The position numbers and the translations under genes were made by a program. DNA of 64,000 bases from Arenicola marina (taxonomy: Eukaryota; Annelida; Polychaeta; Arenicolidae), in assembly GCA_964019135.1 (NCBI GenBank), contig OZ025249.1, positions 15,153,088 through 15,217,087 of the forward strand, written 5' to 3'. Under the pieces are notes generated by a model, which was given only the letters and a program-made list of their open reading frames with translations, did no database searches and was not told the origin of the DNA. How positions within the stretch are numbered: position 1 is the first letter of the stretch; each line of letters begins with the position of its first letter. Below, in pieces: positions 13,601-26,500 of the stretch.

Positions 13601-16028
13601 GCCCACCACGACACGCTATATAGGCCTTGGTGGGTCGTGGGTTTACATTACATGGGGCCCACCACGACACGCTATATAGGCCTTGGTGGGTCGTGGGTTT
13701 ACATTACATGGGGCCCACCACGACACGCTATATAGGCCTTGGTGGGTCGTGGGTTTACATTACATGGGGCCCACCACGACACACTATATAGGCCTTGGTG
13801 GGTCGTGGGTCTACATTACATGGTGCCCACCACGACACGTTAAATAGGCCTTGGTGGGTCGTGGGTTTACATTACATGGGGCCCACCACGACACACTATA
13901 TAGACCTTGGTGGGTCGTGGGTCTACATTACATGGTGCCCACCACGACACACTATATAGGCCTTGGTGGGTCGTGGGTCTACATTACATGGTGCCCACCA
14001 CGACACGCTATATAGGCCTTGGTGGGTCGTGGGTTTACATTACATGGGGCCCACCACGACACACTATATAGACCTTGGTGGGTCGTGGGTTTACATTACA
14101 TGGGGCCCACCACGACACGCTATATAGGCCTTGGTGGGTCGTGGGTTTACATTACATGGGGCCCACCACGACACACTATATAGACCTTGGTGGGTCGTGG
14201 GTCTACATTACATGGGGCCCACCACGATATGCTATATAGGCCTTGGTGGGTCGTGGGTTTACATTACATGGGGCCCACCACGACACGCTATATAGGCCTT
14301 GGTGGGTCGTGGGTTTACATTACATGGGGCCCACCACGACACGCTATATAGGCCTTGGTGGGTCGTGGGTTTACATTACATGGGGCCCACCACGACACGC
14401 TATATAGGCCTTGGTGGGTCGTGGGTTTACATTACATGGGGCCCACCACAACACGCTATATAGGCCTTGGTGGGTCGTGGGTGGGTTTACATTACATGGG
14501 GCCCACCACGACACGCTGTATAGGCCTTGGTGGGTCGTGGGTTTACATTATATGGGGCCCACCACGACACGCTATATAGGCCTTGGTGGGTCGTGGGTTT
14601 ACATTACATGGGGCCCACCACGACACGCTATATAGGCCTTGGTGGGTCGTGTGTTTACATTACATGGTGCCCACCACGACACGCTATATAGGCCTTGGTG
14701 GGTCGTGGGTTTACATTACATGGTGCCCACCACGATACGCTATATAGGCCTTGGTGGGTCGTGGGTTTACATTACATGGGGCCCACCACGACACGCTATA
14801 TAGGCCTTGGTGGGTCGTGGGTTTACATTACATGGTGCCCACCACGATACGCTATATAGGCCTTGGTGGGTCGTGGGTTTACATTACATGGGGCCCACCA
14901 CGACACGCTATATAGGCCTTGGTGGATCGCGTGTTTACATTACATGGTGCCCACCACGATACGCTATATAGGCCTTGGTGGGTCGTGGGTTTACATTACA
15001 TGGGGCCCACCACGACACGCTATAGGCCTTGGTGGGTCGTGGGTTTACATTACATGGCCCACCACGACACGCTATATAGGCCTTGGTGGATCGTGGGTTT
15101 ACATTACATGGGGCCCACCACGACACGCTATAGGCCTTGGTGGGTCGTGGGTTTACATTACATGGCCCACCACGACACGCTATATAGGCCTTGGTGGGTC
15201 GTGTGTTTACATTACATGGGGCCCACCACGACACGCTATATAGGCCTTGGTGGGTCGTGGGTTTACATTACATGGTGCCCACCACGATACGCTACATAGG
15301 CCTTGGTGGGTCGTGGGTTTACATTACATGGCCCACCACGATACGCTATAGGCCTTGGTGGGTCGTGGGTTTACATTACATGGCCCACCACGACACGTTA
15401 AATAGGCCATGGTGGGTCGTGGGTTTACATTACGTGGGGCCCACCACGACACGCTATATAGGCCTTGGTGGGTCGTGGGTTTACATTACATGGGGCCCAC
15501 CACGACACGCTATAGGTCTTGGTGGGTCGTGGGTTTACATTACATGGCCCACTACGACACGCTATATAGGCCTTGGTGGATCGTGGGTTTACATTACATG
15601 GGGCCCACCACGACACGCTATAGGCCTTGGTGGGTCGTGTGTTTACATTACATGGTGCCCACCACGACACGCTATGTAGGCCATGGTGGGTCGTGGGTTT
15701 ACATTACATGGGGCCCACCACGACACGCTATATAGGCCTTGGTGGGTCGTGGGTTTACATTACATGGGGCCCACCACGACATGCTATATAGGCCTTGGTG
15801 GGTCGTGGGTTTACATTACATGGGGCCCACCACGACACGCTATATAGGCCTTGGTGGGTCGTGGGTTTACATTACATGGGGCCCACCACGACACGCTATA
15901 TAGGCTTTGGTGGGTCGTGGGTTTACATTACATGGGCCCACCACGACACGCTATATAGGCCTTGGTGGGTCGTGTGTTTACATTACATGGGGCCCACCAC
16001 GACACGCTATATAGGGCTTGGTGGGTCG
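7611..16028. repeat. 56/60-bp minisatellite, about 148 copies
   Basis: Head-to-tail units of 56 bp alternate with units of 60 bp that carry an extra GGGT in the GGGTGGGT segment. Every unit contains TACATTACATGG, GGGCCC, CACCACGACACGC and TATATAGGCCTTGG. Within a unit CCCACCA pairs with the downstream TGGTGGG, and CCACGAC pairs with GTCGTGG, so each monomer can form a hairpin. Copies are very similar. Long blocks recur at exact offsets (1,662 bp and 1,568 bp), showing higher-order duplication. The array runs into an assembly gap, so its true length is unknown. All open frames in it are repeat translations. Confidence 0.97.
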
Positions 16029-16228
16029 NNNNNNNNNNNNNNNNNNNNNNNNNNNNNNNNNNNNNNNNNNNNNNNNNNNNNNNNNNNNNNNNNNNNNNNN
16101 NNNNNNNNNNNNNNNNNNNNNNNNNNNNNNNNNNNNNNNNNNNNNNNNNNNNNNNNNNNNNNNNNNNNNNNNNNNNNNNNNNNNNNNNNNNNNNNNNNNN
16201 NNNNNNNNNNNNNNNNNNNNNNNNNNNN
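16029..16228. other. Assembly gap of 200 N
   Basis: Exactly 200 N characters, probably a placeholder for an unresolved part of the adjoining minisatellite, because the array is intact up to the last base before the gap and absent after it. Confidence 0.99.
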
Positions 16229-17063
16229 ATGGAAAATCAATGGAATGGGGGTATGGGGAGGGAGGCGGGGAGGGGGAGGGGGGCGGGCGCGGGCGCGGGC
16301 GGGGCCACGGCGGATAGTTGGGCGAGGTAGACCTCGCCTGTCAGTGCCCCCCGCCCCTCCCCCCCCCCACTCCCTCCCGGCCTCTCCACTGACAATCACG
16401 GGTGTTCCGTTCTTGGGGCGGGTCCGGACCCTCCCTCTGGCCCACCCACTATCAGCCCCCTCCCCCTCATCACCCACCTCTAGACCATCCCAATCTATGC
16501 CCCCTAAATTGCTAAGCACGTTCCTCGCGTCTATGGAAGAACGTAAATTCATATCACAATTTGTCTTGGTGCGAGCGGAAGGCGATGGGCGGGATGGGGC
16601 GGGTAGGGGGCGGTCGTCGGGGTGGGGGTCAGGGTGCGGCGGTCGTGTGCGGTGGTGTGAAAAGGGGCGGAGCGGGAGGGGTTAGAAGTTGGTGCGGGTG
16701 GGGGGCGTGGTGAGGAGGTGTGGCTGTAAAGGGGTTAGGGCGTTGTCAGTGGGTGCCCCGTGACCAAAGAAGTTGCACTGTATAAGGGCTTAACATAATC
16801 CCTTCTTTTTCTACCCTTTTGCGTTAAATTTGGCTGCATTTATATTATTACCCAACCGGTTCACACGTTTGAAATTTTTATCTATTTGAAATATTTTTAC
16901 CATTATCCCGAGTATGATGCGTTTAGACAGGGAGAAATAGTCAAAGGCGATACTTCGACTTTTCGTGACGTCAATAAACTTTACGATAAAAGAGATGGTA
17001 CGCGATATTCTCCTGCCTGTCTCGCTATATATTCTCTCTTGCCTATTATTAGCATGATCAACC
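16229..17063. other. GC-rich sequence after the gap, no gene recognised
   Basis: Starts with G-rich runs and a short GCGGGC microsatellite, followed by pyrimidine-rich and then mixed sequence. A CRE octamer TGACGTCA lies at 16,966-16,973. Nothing here looks like an exon. Confidence 0.55.
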
Positions 17064-17803
17064 ATTAAAACCTAGCCCAGTGAACTTGACCCTTCTGACA
17101 ACAAGCTGATAGGCAGAAGGGTCAAGCAATACAAATGGTAAAAAAAGTAGTAATGCATAACCAAGCTCACTTCGATGAATGATTGTCGATTATGACAACG
17201 AGCCTGCCTCTTTAACTCGCCGCGACCCTCTTCTTTACACATTACTTGGACCCTAGGATGCATTAATTTTAAAGTTTGCTCTCTATTACTTGCACATGAA
17301 TGATATTTTCATCGGTTGTTAACGGCTTTCCTCTCTGACGCTTCAAATTTGACCAGGCAATAAAACAGACATAATCCGCATGGCGGCGCCGCTAGTTGCG
17401 TCAAAAACGCAGGCACGACTATAGACACACAACAAGAATTAGTGGCGCCGCCATACGGAAACTGTCGGGTGTATTACCTGATGTCAACAAACGAGCCGCG
17501 GCAACCGCCTAGAAAAATTTGAAGCGGCACGGAGGGAAACCGTTAACGACCGACGAAAATATCATTGATGTGCAAGAAGTAGAGAGCAAACTTTAAAATG
17601 AATGCATCCTATGGTCCAAGTAATGTCTAAAGAAGAGGGTCGAGGCGATGAGGAGAGGTAGGTTCGTCGTCACAATCGACAATCATTCATCGAAGCGAGC
17701 TGGGTGATGCAATGCTACTTTTTTGACTGTGTGTATGGCATGGCCCTTACACCCCCGTTAGGGTTGAGGTCGTGAGGGCCATGCGTCAGGGCTAATTAAA
17801 ACC
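17064..17803. mobile_element. Fold-back DNA transposon / MITE with 9-bp target-site duplication
   Basis: The element proper is 17,073-17,794 (722 bp). It is flanked by a perfect 9-bp direct repeat, ATTAAAACC, at 17,064-17,072 and 17,795-17,803. It begins TAGCCC and ends with the complement GGGCTA. Long imperfect inverted arms (about 17,141-17,396 and 17,438-17,724) are separated by only about 41 bp, so the whole element can fold on itself. Between each terminus and its long arm lies a separate small hairpin: 13-bp perfect stems at 17,085-17,097 / 17,114-17,126, and 10-bp perfect stems at 17,738-17,747 / 17,775-17,784. It has no transposase frame, so it is non-autonomous. A 9-bp duplication with long inverted repeats is what Mutator-like (MULE) elements leave, but the family assignment is inference. 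The arms have diverged, so it is not very recent. Confidence 0.85.
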
Positions 17804-19160
17804 CTGCATCAACTTCACTTGGCGAAAAAATGCAATTGGTGCCCGAATTCGTTCAGATTTCGTGTCTAAAAAATGCTGCACTATGAGCCATCGATTTTGC
17901 GCAACCATCCATATTGATTTTATATTTATCCTGCTATTGATAAGTTTACAAATTAATTTACCCAGAAGCTAGCCTTTAAAAAGACGGTTCATAGTTTCCA
18001 GCTTTCTCCTAGGTGTGCAAGGGACACGGTAAACACATAGATACAAGGCGCGCGGCGGTGCCCGGAACTAAGAGAGATAGCTGTGGATATCAGTGACTGT
18101 GCTTGCGCTAGTCATGGCCCCTAGGGTTCGGATTCGCCCCGAAAAGGCAAAACACGCCCCTGGCCCTGGCATCAGCTGCGCATGTTGTACGAGCTGTCAT
18201 GTGCGGAGCATCTCAGATTCCAAATTGGATAGCTTTGGGGCATCCCCCCCAATGTCTCACCACACATCGCGTCAACTGGAGATCTCGCTGACATCTCGCA
18301 ACGGTAAAGGAAATGTTCGATCTGGAAACGTCAGAGGTTTTCGGGGATGTTGTTTTCATCCGTTGCAACGACTTTTGAGTCGCCCGAAAAAGGGAATAGA
18401 CATTGTGGGTTAGGGTGGAGTGGGGTGGGGTGGGGGAGACTCCTTTTCGAATAAAGCTAGCATGGAGAGCATGGTCAATTTCGCCCAGTACAGGCCTACA
18501 TACGGTTTTCTCGCTCGCGGGGGCTTGTTTTGCCTCCCTTGACGCAAGATGGCGCTGAAATAGCTGCTAATCACGGTGCAATTATCCCCAATGGAAAGAA
18601 GAAACTTCCTGGAATTACTCGGCATCTACGGGGGGATAATGAGGCAATTTGGCGCCGCCAGACTGGGGTGGAAAACCAAGAAGGGTGCTGCAAATAGATT
18701 ACAGGAGTGGCACGACCGGCGACACGGCTATCCGTTCTTGTATTACTTTCTCCATCCTCCGCCCCCCCCCCCCCCCTCTTTCCAAGCCCTAGCCCCATTC
18801 CCCTTCCCCGCCACCCCTACCGGACTTACCCCCGAGTGGTATATCCACCCCAACCCCGCCCTGCGCCCCGGTTACCGGTCACACTATAACATCTCGTTGA
18901 GTACATAGTCATCCACTGGAAGGTGCATATCGGGAGACCAAATTGCTGCGTAATGAAGGAAGGTGGACCCTTTTGGCCCTCATCAGCTACTCGGCGGCCA
19001 TTGCGTCAAATGGAATCAAATGGCAGACGATCGCGTCGTAAGAGCGGAAGTTAGGTGATCACTTGTTTGTCATCGTCTGACGTAGACAGCAGACGTAAAT
19101 TGGCTGTTTCGACAGGAAATCACAAATCAGAGAGTGGAGAGGATAAGTAAGTTCATTCTG
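17804..19160. other. Unique sequence, no gene recognised
   Basis: Mixed-composition sequence with a C run near 18,762-18,776. A 106-codon plus-strand frame at 18,093-18,413 has no recognisable domain and no supporting splice or promoter signal, so it is not called. Confidence 0.55.
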
Positions 19161-20566
19161 CGGAAGAGGACAATTAAGGGAGTGTTCCTTTAGTGCGAGA
19201 GGACCACTAAGAGAGTGTTCCTTTAGTGAGAGAGGACCACTAAGGGAGTGTTCCTTTAGTGGGAGAGGACAATTATGAGAATGTTCCTTTATTGAGGGAG
19301 GACAACTAAGAGAGTGTTCCTTTACTGGGAGAGGACAATTATGAGAATGTTCCTTTATTGAGGGAGGACAACAAAGAGAGTGTTCCTTTAGTGGGAGAGG
19401 ACAATTAAGGGAGTGTTCCTTTAGTGGGAGAGAACCATAAAGGGAGTGTTCCTTTATTGAGGGAGGACAATAAAGAGAGTGTTCCTTCAGTGGGAGAGCA
19501 CAAGAGAGTGTTCTTTTATTGACAGAGGACAACTAAGAGAGTGTTCCTTTAGTGAGAGAGGACAACTAAGAGAGTGTTCCTTTATTGAGAGAGGACCACT
19601 AAGAGAGTGTTCCTTTAGTGAAAGAGGACAACTAAGAGTGTTCCTAGATTGAGAGAGGACCACTAAGAGAGTGTTCCTTTAGTGAGAGAGGACCACTAAG
19701 AGAGTGTTCCTTGAGTGAGAGAGGACAACTAAGACATTGTTCCTTTAGTGGGAGAGGACAACTAAGCGATTGTTCCTTTAGTGGGAGAGGACCACTAAGA
19801 GAGTGTTCCTTCGGTGAAAGAGGACAATTAGGAGAGTGTTCCTTTAGTGGGAGAGGACAACTAAAAGTATGTTCCTTTAGTGGGAGAGGACAATTAAGAG
19901 AGTGTTCCTTTAGTGAGAGAGGACCACTAAGAGAGGGTTCCTTTAGTGAGAGATGACAATTAAGAGAGGGTTCCTTTAGTGGGAGAGGACAACTAAGAGA
20001 GTGTTCCTTTAGTGGGAGAGGACAACTAAGAGAGTGTTCCTTTAGTGGGAGAGGACAACTAAGAGAGTGTTCCTTTAGTGGGAGAGGACAACTAAGAGAG
20101 TGTTCCTTCAGTGAGAGAGGACAATTAAGAGAGTGATCCTTTAGTGGGAGAGGACAACTAAGAGAGTTTTCCTTTAGTGGGAGAGGACAATTAAGGGAGT
20201 GTTCCTTCAGTGAGAGAGGACAATTAAGAGAGTGATCCTTTAGTGGAAGAGGACAACTAAGAGATTGTTCCTTTAGTAGGAGAGGACCACTAAGAGAGTG
20301 TTCCTTTAGTGGGAGAGGACAACTAAGAGAGTGTTCCTTCAGTGAGAGAGGACAATTAAGAGAGTGATCCTTTAGTGGGAGAGGAAAACTAAGAGAGTGT
20401 TCCTTTAGTGGGAGAGGACCACTAAGAGAGTGTTCCTTTAGTGGGAGAGGACAACTAAGAGAGTGTTTCTTTAGTGGGAGAGGACAATTAAGAGAGTGTT
20501 CCTTTAGTGGGAGAGGACAAATAAGAGAGTGTTCCTTTAGTGAGAGAGGAAAACTAAGGGAGTGAG
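19161..20566. repeat. 33-bp minisatellite, about 42 copies
   Basis: The unit contains GTGTTCCTTTAGTGGGAGAGG followed by ACAACTAAGAGA, with exchanges between AACTAAG, CACTAAG and AATTAAG. Because 33 is divisible by three, the minus strand reads as an 11-residue repeat (LKEHSLSCPLP-like) without stops. Changes between copies alter the would-be protein freely, which points to non-coding drift rather than a repetitive protein gene. It abuts the next array with no unique spacer. Confidence 0.95.
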
Positions 20567-23500
20567 GGGGAAAGTGGGAGGACTCCATTGGTTTGAGGGG
20601 GACTGTTGGAGGACTCCTTTGGTGTGAGGGGGACTGTGGGAGGAATCCTTTGGTGTGAGGGGGACTTGAGAGGACTCCATTGGTGTGAGGGGGACTGTGG
20701 GAGGAATCCATTGGTGTGAGGGGGACTGTGGGACTCCATTGGTGTGAGAGGGACTGTGGGAGGACTCCTTTGGTGTGAGGGGGACTGTTGAAGGACTCTA
20801 TTGGTGTGAGGGGGACTGTTGGAGGACTCCATTGGTGTGAGGGGGACTGTGGGAGGACTCCATTGGTGTGAGGGAGACTGTGGGAGGACTCCATTGGTGT
20901 GAGGGGGACTGTGGGAGGAATCCATTGGTGTGAGGGGGACTGTGGGGCTCCATTGGTGTGAGGGGGACTGTGGGAGGACTCCTTTGGTGTGAGGGGGACT
21001 GTTGAAGGACTCCATTGGTGTGAGGGGGACTGTTGGAGGACTCCATTGGTGTGAGGGGGACTGTGGGACTCCATTGATGTGAGGGGGACTGTGGGAGGAC
21101 TCCATTGGTGTGAGCGGAACTGTGGGAGGACTTCATTGGTGTGAGGGGGACTGTGGAAGGACTTCATTGGTGTAAGGGTGACTGTGGGAGGACTCCATTG
21201 GTGTGAGGGTGACTGTGGGATGACTCCATTGATGTGAGGGAGACTGTGGAAGGACTTCATTAGTGAGAGGGGGACTGTGGGAGGACTCCATTGGTGTGAG
21301 GGGGCTGTGGGGGACTCCATTGGTGAGAGGGGGACTGTGGGAGGACTCCATTGGCGTGAGGGGGACTGTGGGAGGACTCCGTTGGTGTGAGGGAGACTGT
21401 GGGAGGACTCCATTGGTGTGAGGGGGACTGTGGGAGGACTCCATTGGTGTGAGGGGGACTGTGAGGGGACTCCATTGGTGTGAGGGGACTGTGGGGGGAC
21501 TCCATTGGTGTGTGGGTGACTGTGGGAGGACTCCATTGGTGTGAGGGGAACTGTGGAAGGACTTCATTGGTGTAAGGGTGACTGTGAGAGGACTCCATTG
21601 GTGTGAGGGGGACTGTGGGACTCCATTGATGTGAGGGGGACTGTGGGAGGACTCCATTGGTGTGAGCGGAACTGTGGTAGGAATTCATTGGTGTGAGGGG
21701 ACTGTGGAAGGACTTCATTGGTGTAAGGGTGACTGTGGGAGGACTCCATTGGTGTGAGGGTGACTGTGGGAGGACTCCATTGGTGTGAGGGGGACTGTGG
21801 GATGACTCCATAGATGTGAGGGAGACTGTGGAAGGACTCCATTAGTGAGAGCGGGACTGTGGGAGGAGTCCATTGGTGTGAGGGGGCTGTGGGGGACTCC
21901 ATTGGTGAGAGGGGGACTGTGGGAGGACTCCATTGGCGTGAGGGGGACTGTGGGAGGACTTCATTGGTGTGAGGGGGACTGTGGGAGGACTCCGTTGGTG
22001 TGAGGGAGACTGTGGGAGGACTCCATTGGTGTGAGGGGGACTGTGGGAGGACTCCATTGGTGAGAGGGGGACTGTGAGGGGACTCCATTGGTGTGAGGGG
22101 ACTGTGGGGGGACTCCATTGGTGTGTGGGTGACTGTGGGAGGACTCCATTGGTGTGAGGGGGACTGTGGGAGGACTCCATTGGTGTGAGGGGACTGTGGG
22201 AGGACTCCATTGGTGTGAGGGGGACTGTGGAAGGACTTCATTGGTGTAAGGGTGACTGTGGGAGGACTCCATTGGTGTGAGGGTGACTGTGGGAGGACTC
22301 CATTGGTGTGAGGGGGACTGTGGGATGACTCCATTGATGTGAGGGAGACTGTGGAAGGACTCCATTGGTGAGAGGGGGACTGTGGGAGGACTCCATTGGT
22401 GTGAGGGGGCTGTGGGGGACTCCATTGGTGAGAGGGGGACTGTGGGAGGACTCCATTGGCGTGAGGGGGACTGTGGGAGGACTTCATTGGTGTGAGGGGG
22501 ACTGTGGGAGGACTCCGTTGGTGTGAGGGAGACTGTGGGAGGACTCCATTGGTGTGAGGGGGACTGTGGGAGGACTCCATTGGTGTGAGGGGGACTGTGA
22601 GGGGACTCCATTAGTGTGAGGGGACTGTGGGGGGACTCCATTGGTGTGTGGGTGACTGTGGGAGGACTCCATTGGTGTGAGGGGGACTGTGGTGGGACGC
22701 TATTGGTGTGAGGGGGACTGTGGGGGACGCCATTGGTGTGAGGGGGGCTGTGGGGGGACGCCATTGGTGTGAGGGGGACTGTGGGGGGACGCTATTGGTG
22801 GGAGGGGGGACTCCATTGGTGTGAGGGTGACTGTGGGGGACTCCATTGGTGTGAGGGGCACTGTGGGCGGACTCCATTGGTGTGAGGGGGACTGTGAAGG
22901 TCTCCTTTGGTGTGAGGGGGACTGTAGGACTCCATTGGTGTGAGGGGGACTGTGGAAGGACTCCATTGGTGTAAGGGGGACTGTGGGACTCCATTGGTGT
23001 GAGGGGGACTGTGGGAGGACTCCATTGGTGTGAGGGGGACTGTGGGAGGAATCCATTGGTGTGAGGGGACTGTGGGACTCCATTGGTGTGAGGGGGACTG
23101 TGGGAGGACTCCTTTGGTGTGAGGGGGACCTGAGAGGACTCCATTGGTGTGAGGGGGACTGTGGGAGGAATCCATTGGTGTGAGGGGGACTGTGGGACTC
23201 CATTGGTGTGAGGGGGACTGTGGGAGGACTCCTTTGGTGTGAGGGGGACTGTTGAAGGACTCCATTGGTGTGAGGGGGACTGTTGGAGGACTCCATTGGT
23301 GTGAGGGGGACTGTGGGAGGACTCCATTGGTGTGAGGGAGACTGTGGGAGGACTCCATTGGTGTGAGGGGGACTGTGGGAGGAATCCATTGGTGTGAGGG
23401 GGACTGTGGGGCTCCATTTGTGTGAGGGGGACTGTGGGAGGAATCCATTGGTGTGAGGGGGACTGTGGGACTCCATTGGTGTGAGGGGGACTGTGGGAGG

Positions 23501-26500
23501 ACTCCTTTGGTGTGAGGGGGACTGTTGAAGGACTCCATTGGTGTGAGGGGGACTGTTGGAGGACTCCATTGGTGTGTACGGGGGACTGTGGGACTCCATT
23601 GATGTGAGGGGGACTGTGGGAGGACTCCATTGGTGTGAGGGGGACTGTGGGAGGACTCCATTGGTGTGAGGGAGACTGTGGGAGGACTCCATTGGTGTGA
23701 GGGGGACTGTGGGAGGAATCCATTGGTGTGAGGGGGACTGTTGGAGGACTCCATTGGTGTGAGGGGGACTGTGGGAGGACTCCATTGGTGTGAGGGAGAC
23801 TGTGGGAGGACTCCATTGGTGTGAGGGGGACTGTGGGAGGAATCCATTGGTGTGAGGGGGACTGTGGGGCTCCATTTGTGTGAGGGGGACTGTGGGAGGA
23901 ATCCATTGGTGTGAGGGGGACTGTGGGACTCCATTGGTGTGAGGGGGACTGTGGGAGGACTCCTTTGGTGTGAGGGGGACTGTTGAAGGACTCCATTGGT
24001 GTGAGGGGGACTGTTGGAGGACTCCATTGGTGTGAGGGGGACTGTGGGACTCCATTGATGTGAGGGGGACTGTGGGAGGACTCCATTGGTGTGAGCGGAA
24101 CTGTGGGAGGACTTCATTGGTGTGAGGGGGACTGTGGAAGGACTTCATTGGTGTAAGGGTGACTGTGGGGGGACTCCATTGGTGTGTGGGTGACTGTGGG
24201 AGGACTCCATTGGTGTGAGGGGGACTGTGGTGGGACGCTATTGGTGTGAGGGGGACTGTGGGGGACGCCATTGGTGTGAGGGGGACTGTGGGGGGACGCC
24301 ATTGGTGTGAGGGGGACTGTGGGGGGACGCTATTGGTGGGAGGGGGGACTCCATTGGTGTGAGGGTGACTGTGGGGGACTCCATTGGTGTGAGGGGCACT
24401 GTGGGCGGACTCCATTGGTGTGAGGGGGACTGTGAAGGTCTCCTTTGGTGTGAGGGGGACTGTAGGACTCCATTGGTGTGAGGGGGACTGTGGAAGGACT
24501 CCATTGGTGTAAGGGGGACTGTGGGACTCCATTGGTGTGAGGCGGACTGTGGGAGGACTCCATTGGTGTGAGGGGGACTGTGGGAGGAATCCATTGGTGT
24601 GAGGGGACTGTGGGACTCCATTGGTGTGAAGGGGACTGTGGGAGGACTCCTTTGGTGTGAGGGGGACTTGAGAGGACTCCATTGGTGTGAGGGGGACTGT
24701 GGGAGGAATCCATTGGTGTGAGGGGGACTGTGGGACTCCATTGGTGTGAGGGGGACTGTGGGAGGACTCCTTTGGTGTGAGGGGGACTGTTGAAGGACTC
24801 CATTGGTGTGAGGGGGACTGTTGGAGGACTCCATTGGTGTGAGGGGGACTGTGGGAGGACTCCATTGGTGTGAGGGAGACTGTGGGAGGACTCCATTGGT
24901 GTGAGGGGGACTGTGGGAGGAATCCATTGGTGTGAGGGGGACTGTGGGGCTCCATTTGTGTGAGGGGGACTGTGGGAGGAATCCATTGGTGTGAGGGGGA
25001 CTGTGGGACTCCATTGGTGTGAGGGGGACTGTGGGAGGACTCCTTTGGTGTGAGGGGGACTGTTGAAGGACTCCATTGGTGTGAGGGGGACTGTTGGAGG
25101 ACTCCATTGGTGTGAGGGGGACTGTGGGACTCCATTGATGTGAGGGGGACTGTGGGAGGACTCCATTGGTGTGAGGGGGACTGTGGGAGGACTCCATTGG
25201 TGTGAGGGAGACTGTGGGAGGACTCCATTGGTGTGAGGGGGACTGTGGGAGGAATCCATTGGTGTGAGGGGGACTGTTGGAGGACTCCATTGGTGTGAGG
25301 GGGACTGTGGGAGGACTCCATTGGTGTGAGGGAGACTGTGGGAGGACTTCATTGGTGTGAGGGGGACTGTGGGAGGAATCCATTGGTGTGAGGGGGACTG
25401 TGGGGCTCCATTTGTGTGAGGGGGACTGTGGGAGGAATCCATTGGTGTGAGGGGGACTGTGGGACTCCATTGGTGTGAGGGGGACTGTGGGAGGATTTCT
25501 TTGGTGTGAGGGGGACTGTTGAAGGACTCCATTGGTGTGAGGGGGACTGTTGGAGGACTCCATTGGTGTGAGGGGGACTGTGGGACTCCATTGATGTGAG
25601 GGGGACTGTGGGAGGACTCCATTGGTGTGAGCGGAACTGTGGGAGGACTTCATTGGTGTGAGGGGGACTGTGGAAGGACTTCATTGGTGTAAGGGTGACT
25701 GTGGGAAGACTCCATTGGTGTGAGGGTGACTGTGGGAGGACTCCATTGGTGTGAGGGGGACTGTGGGATGACTCCATTGATGTGAGGGAGACTGTGGAAG
25801 GACTTCATTATTGAGAGGGGGACTGTGGGAGGACTCCATTGGTGTGAGGGGGCTGTGGGGGACTCCATTGGTGAGAGGGGGACTGTGGGAGGACTCCATT
25901 GGCGTGAGGGGGACTGTGGGAGGACTTCATTGGTGTGAGGGGGACTGTGGGAGGACTCCGTTGGTGTGAGGGAGACTGTGGGAGGACTCCATTGGTGTGA
26001 GGGGGACTGTGGGAGGACTCCATTGGTGTGAGGGGGACTGTGAGGGGACTCCATTGGTGTGAGGGGACTGTGGGGGGACTCCATTGGTGTGTGGGTGACT
26101 GTGGGAGGACTCCATTGGTGTGAGGGGGACTGTGGGAGGACTCCATTGGTGTGAGGGGACTGTGGGAGGACTCCATTGGTGTGAGGGGGACTGTGGAAGG
26201 ACTTCATTGGTGTAAGGGTGACTGTGAGAGGACTCCATTGGTGTGAGGGGGACTGTGGGACTCCATTGATGTGAGGGGGACTGTGGGAGGACTCCATTGG
26301 TGTGAGCGGAACTGTGGTAGGAATTCATTGGTGTGAGGGGACTGTGGAAGGACTTCATTGGTGTAAGGGTGACTGTGGGAGGACTCCATTGGTGTGAGGG
26401 TGACTGTGGGAGGACTCCATTGGTGTGAGGGGGACTGTGGGATGACTCCATTGATGTGAGGGAGACTGTGGAAGGACTCCATTAGTGAGAGGGGGACTGT

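Noticed and set aside
16886-17068. Short plus-strand frame just before the fold-back element
   Set aside because: Sixty codons, AT-rich, no similarity recognised and no splice sites.
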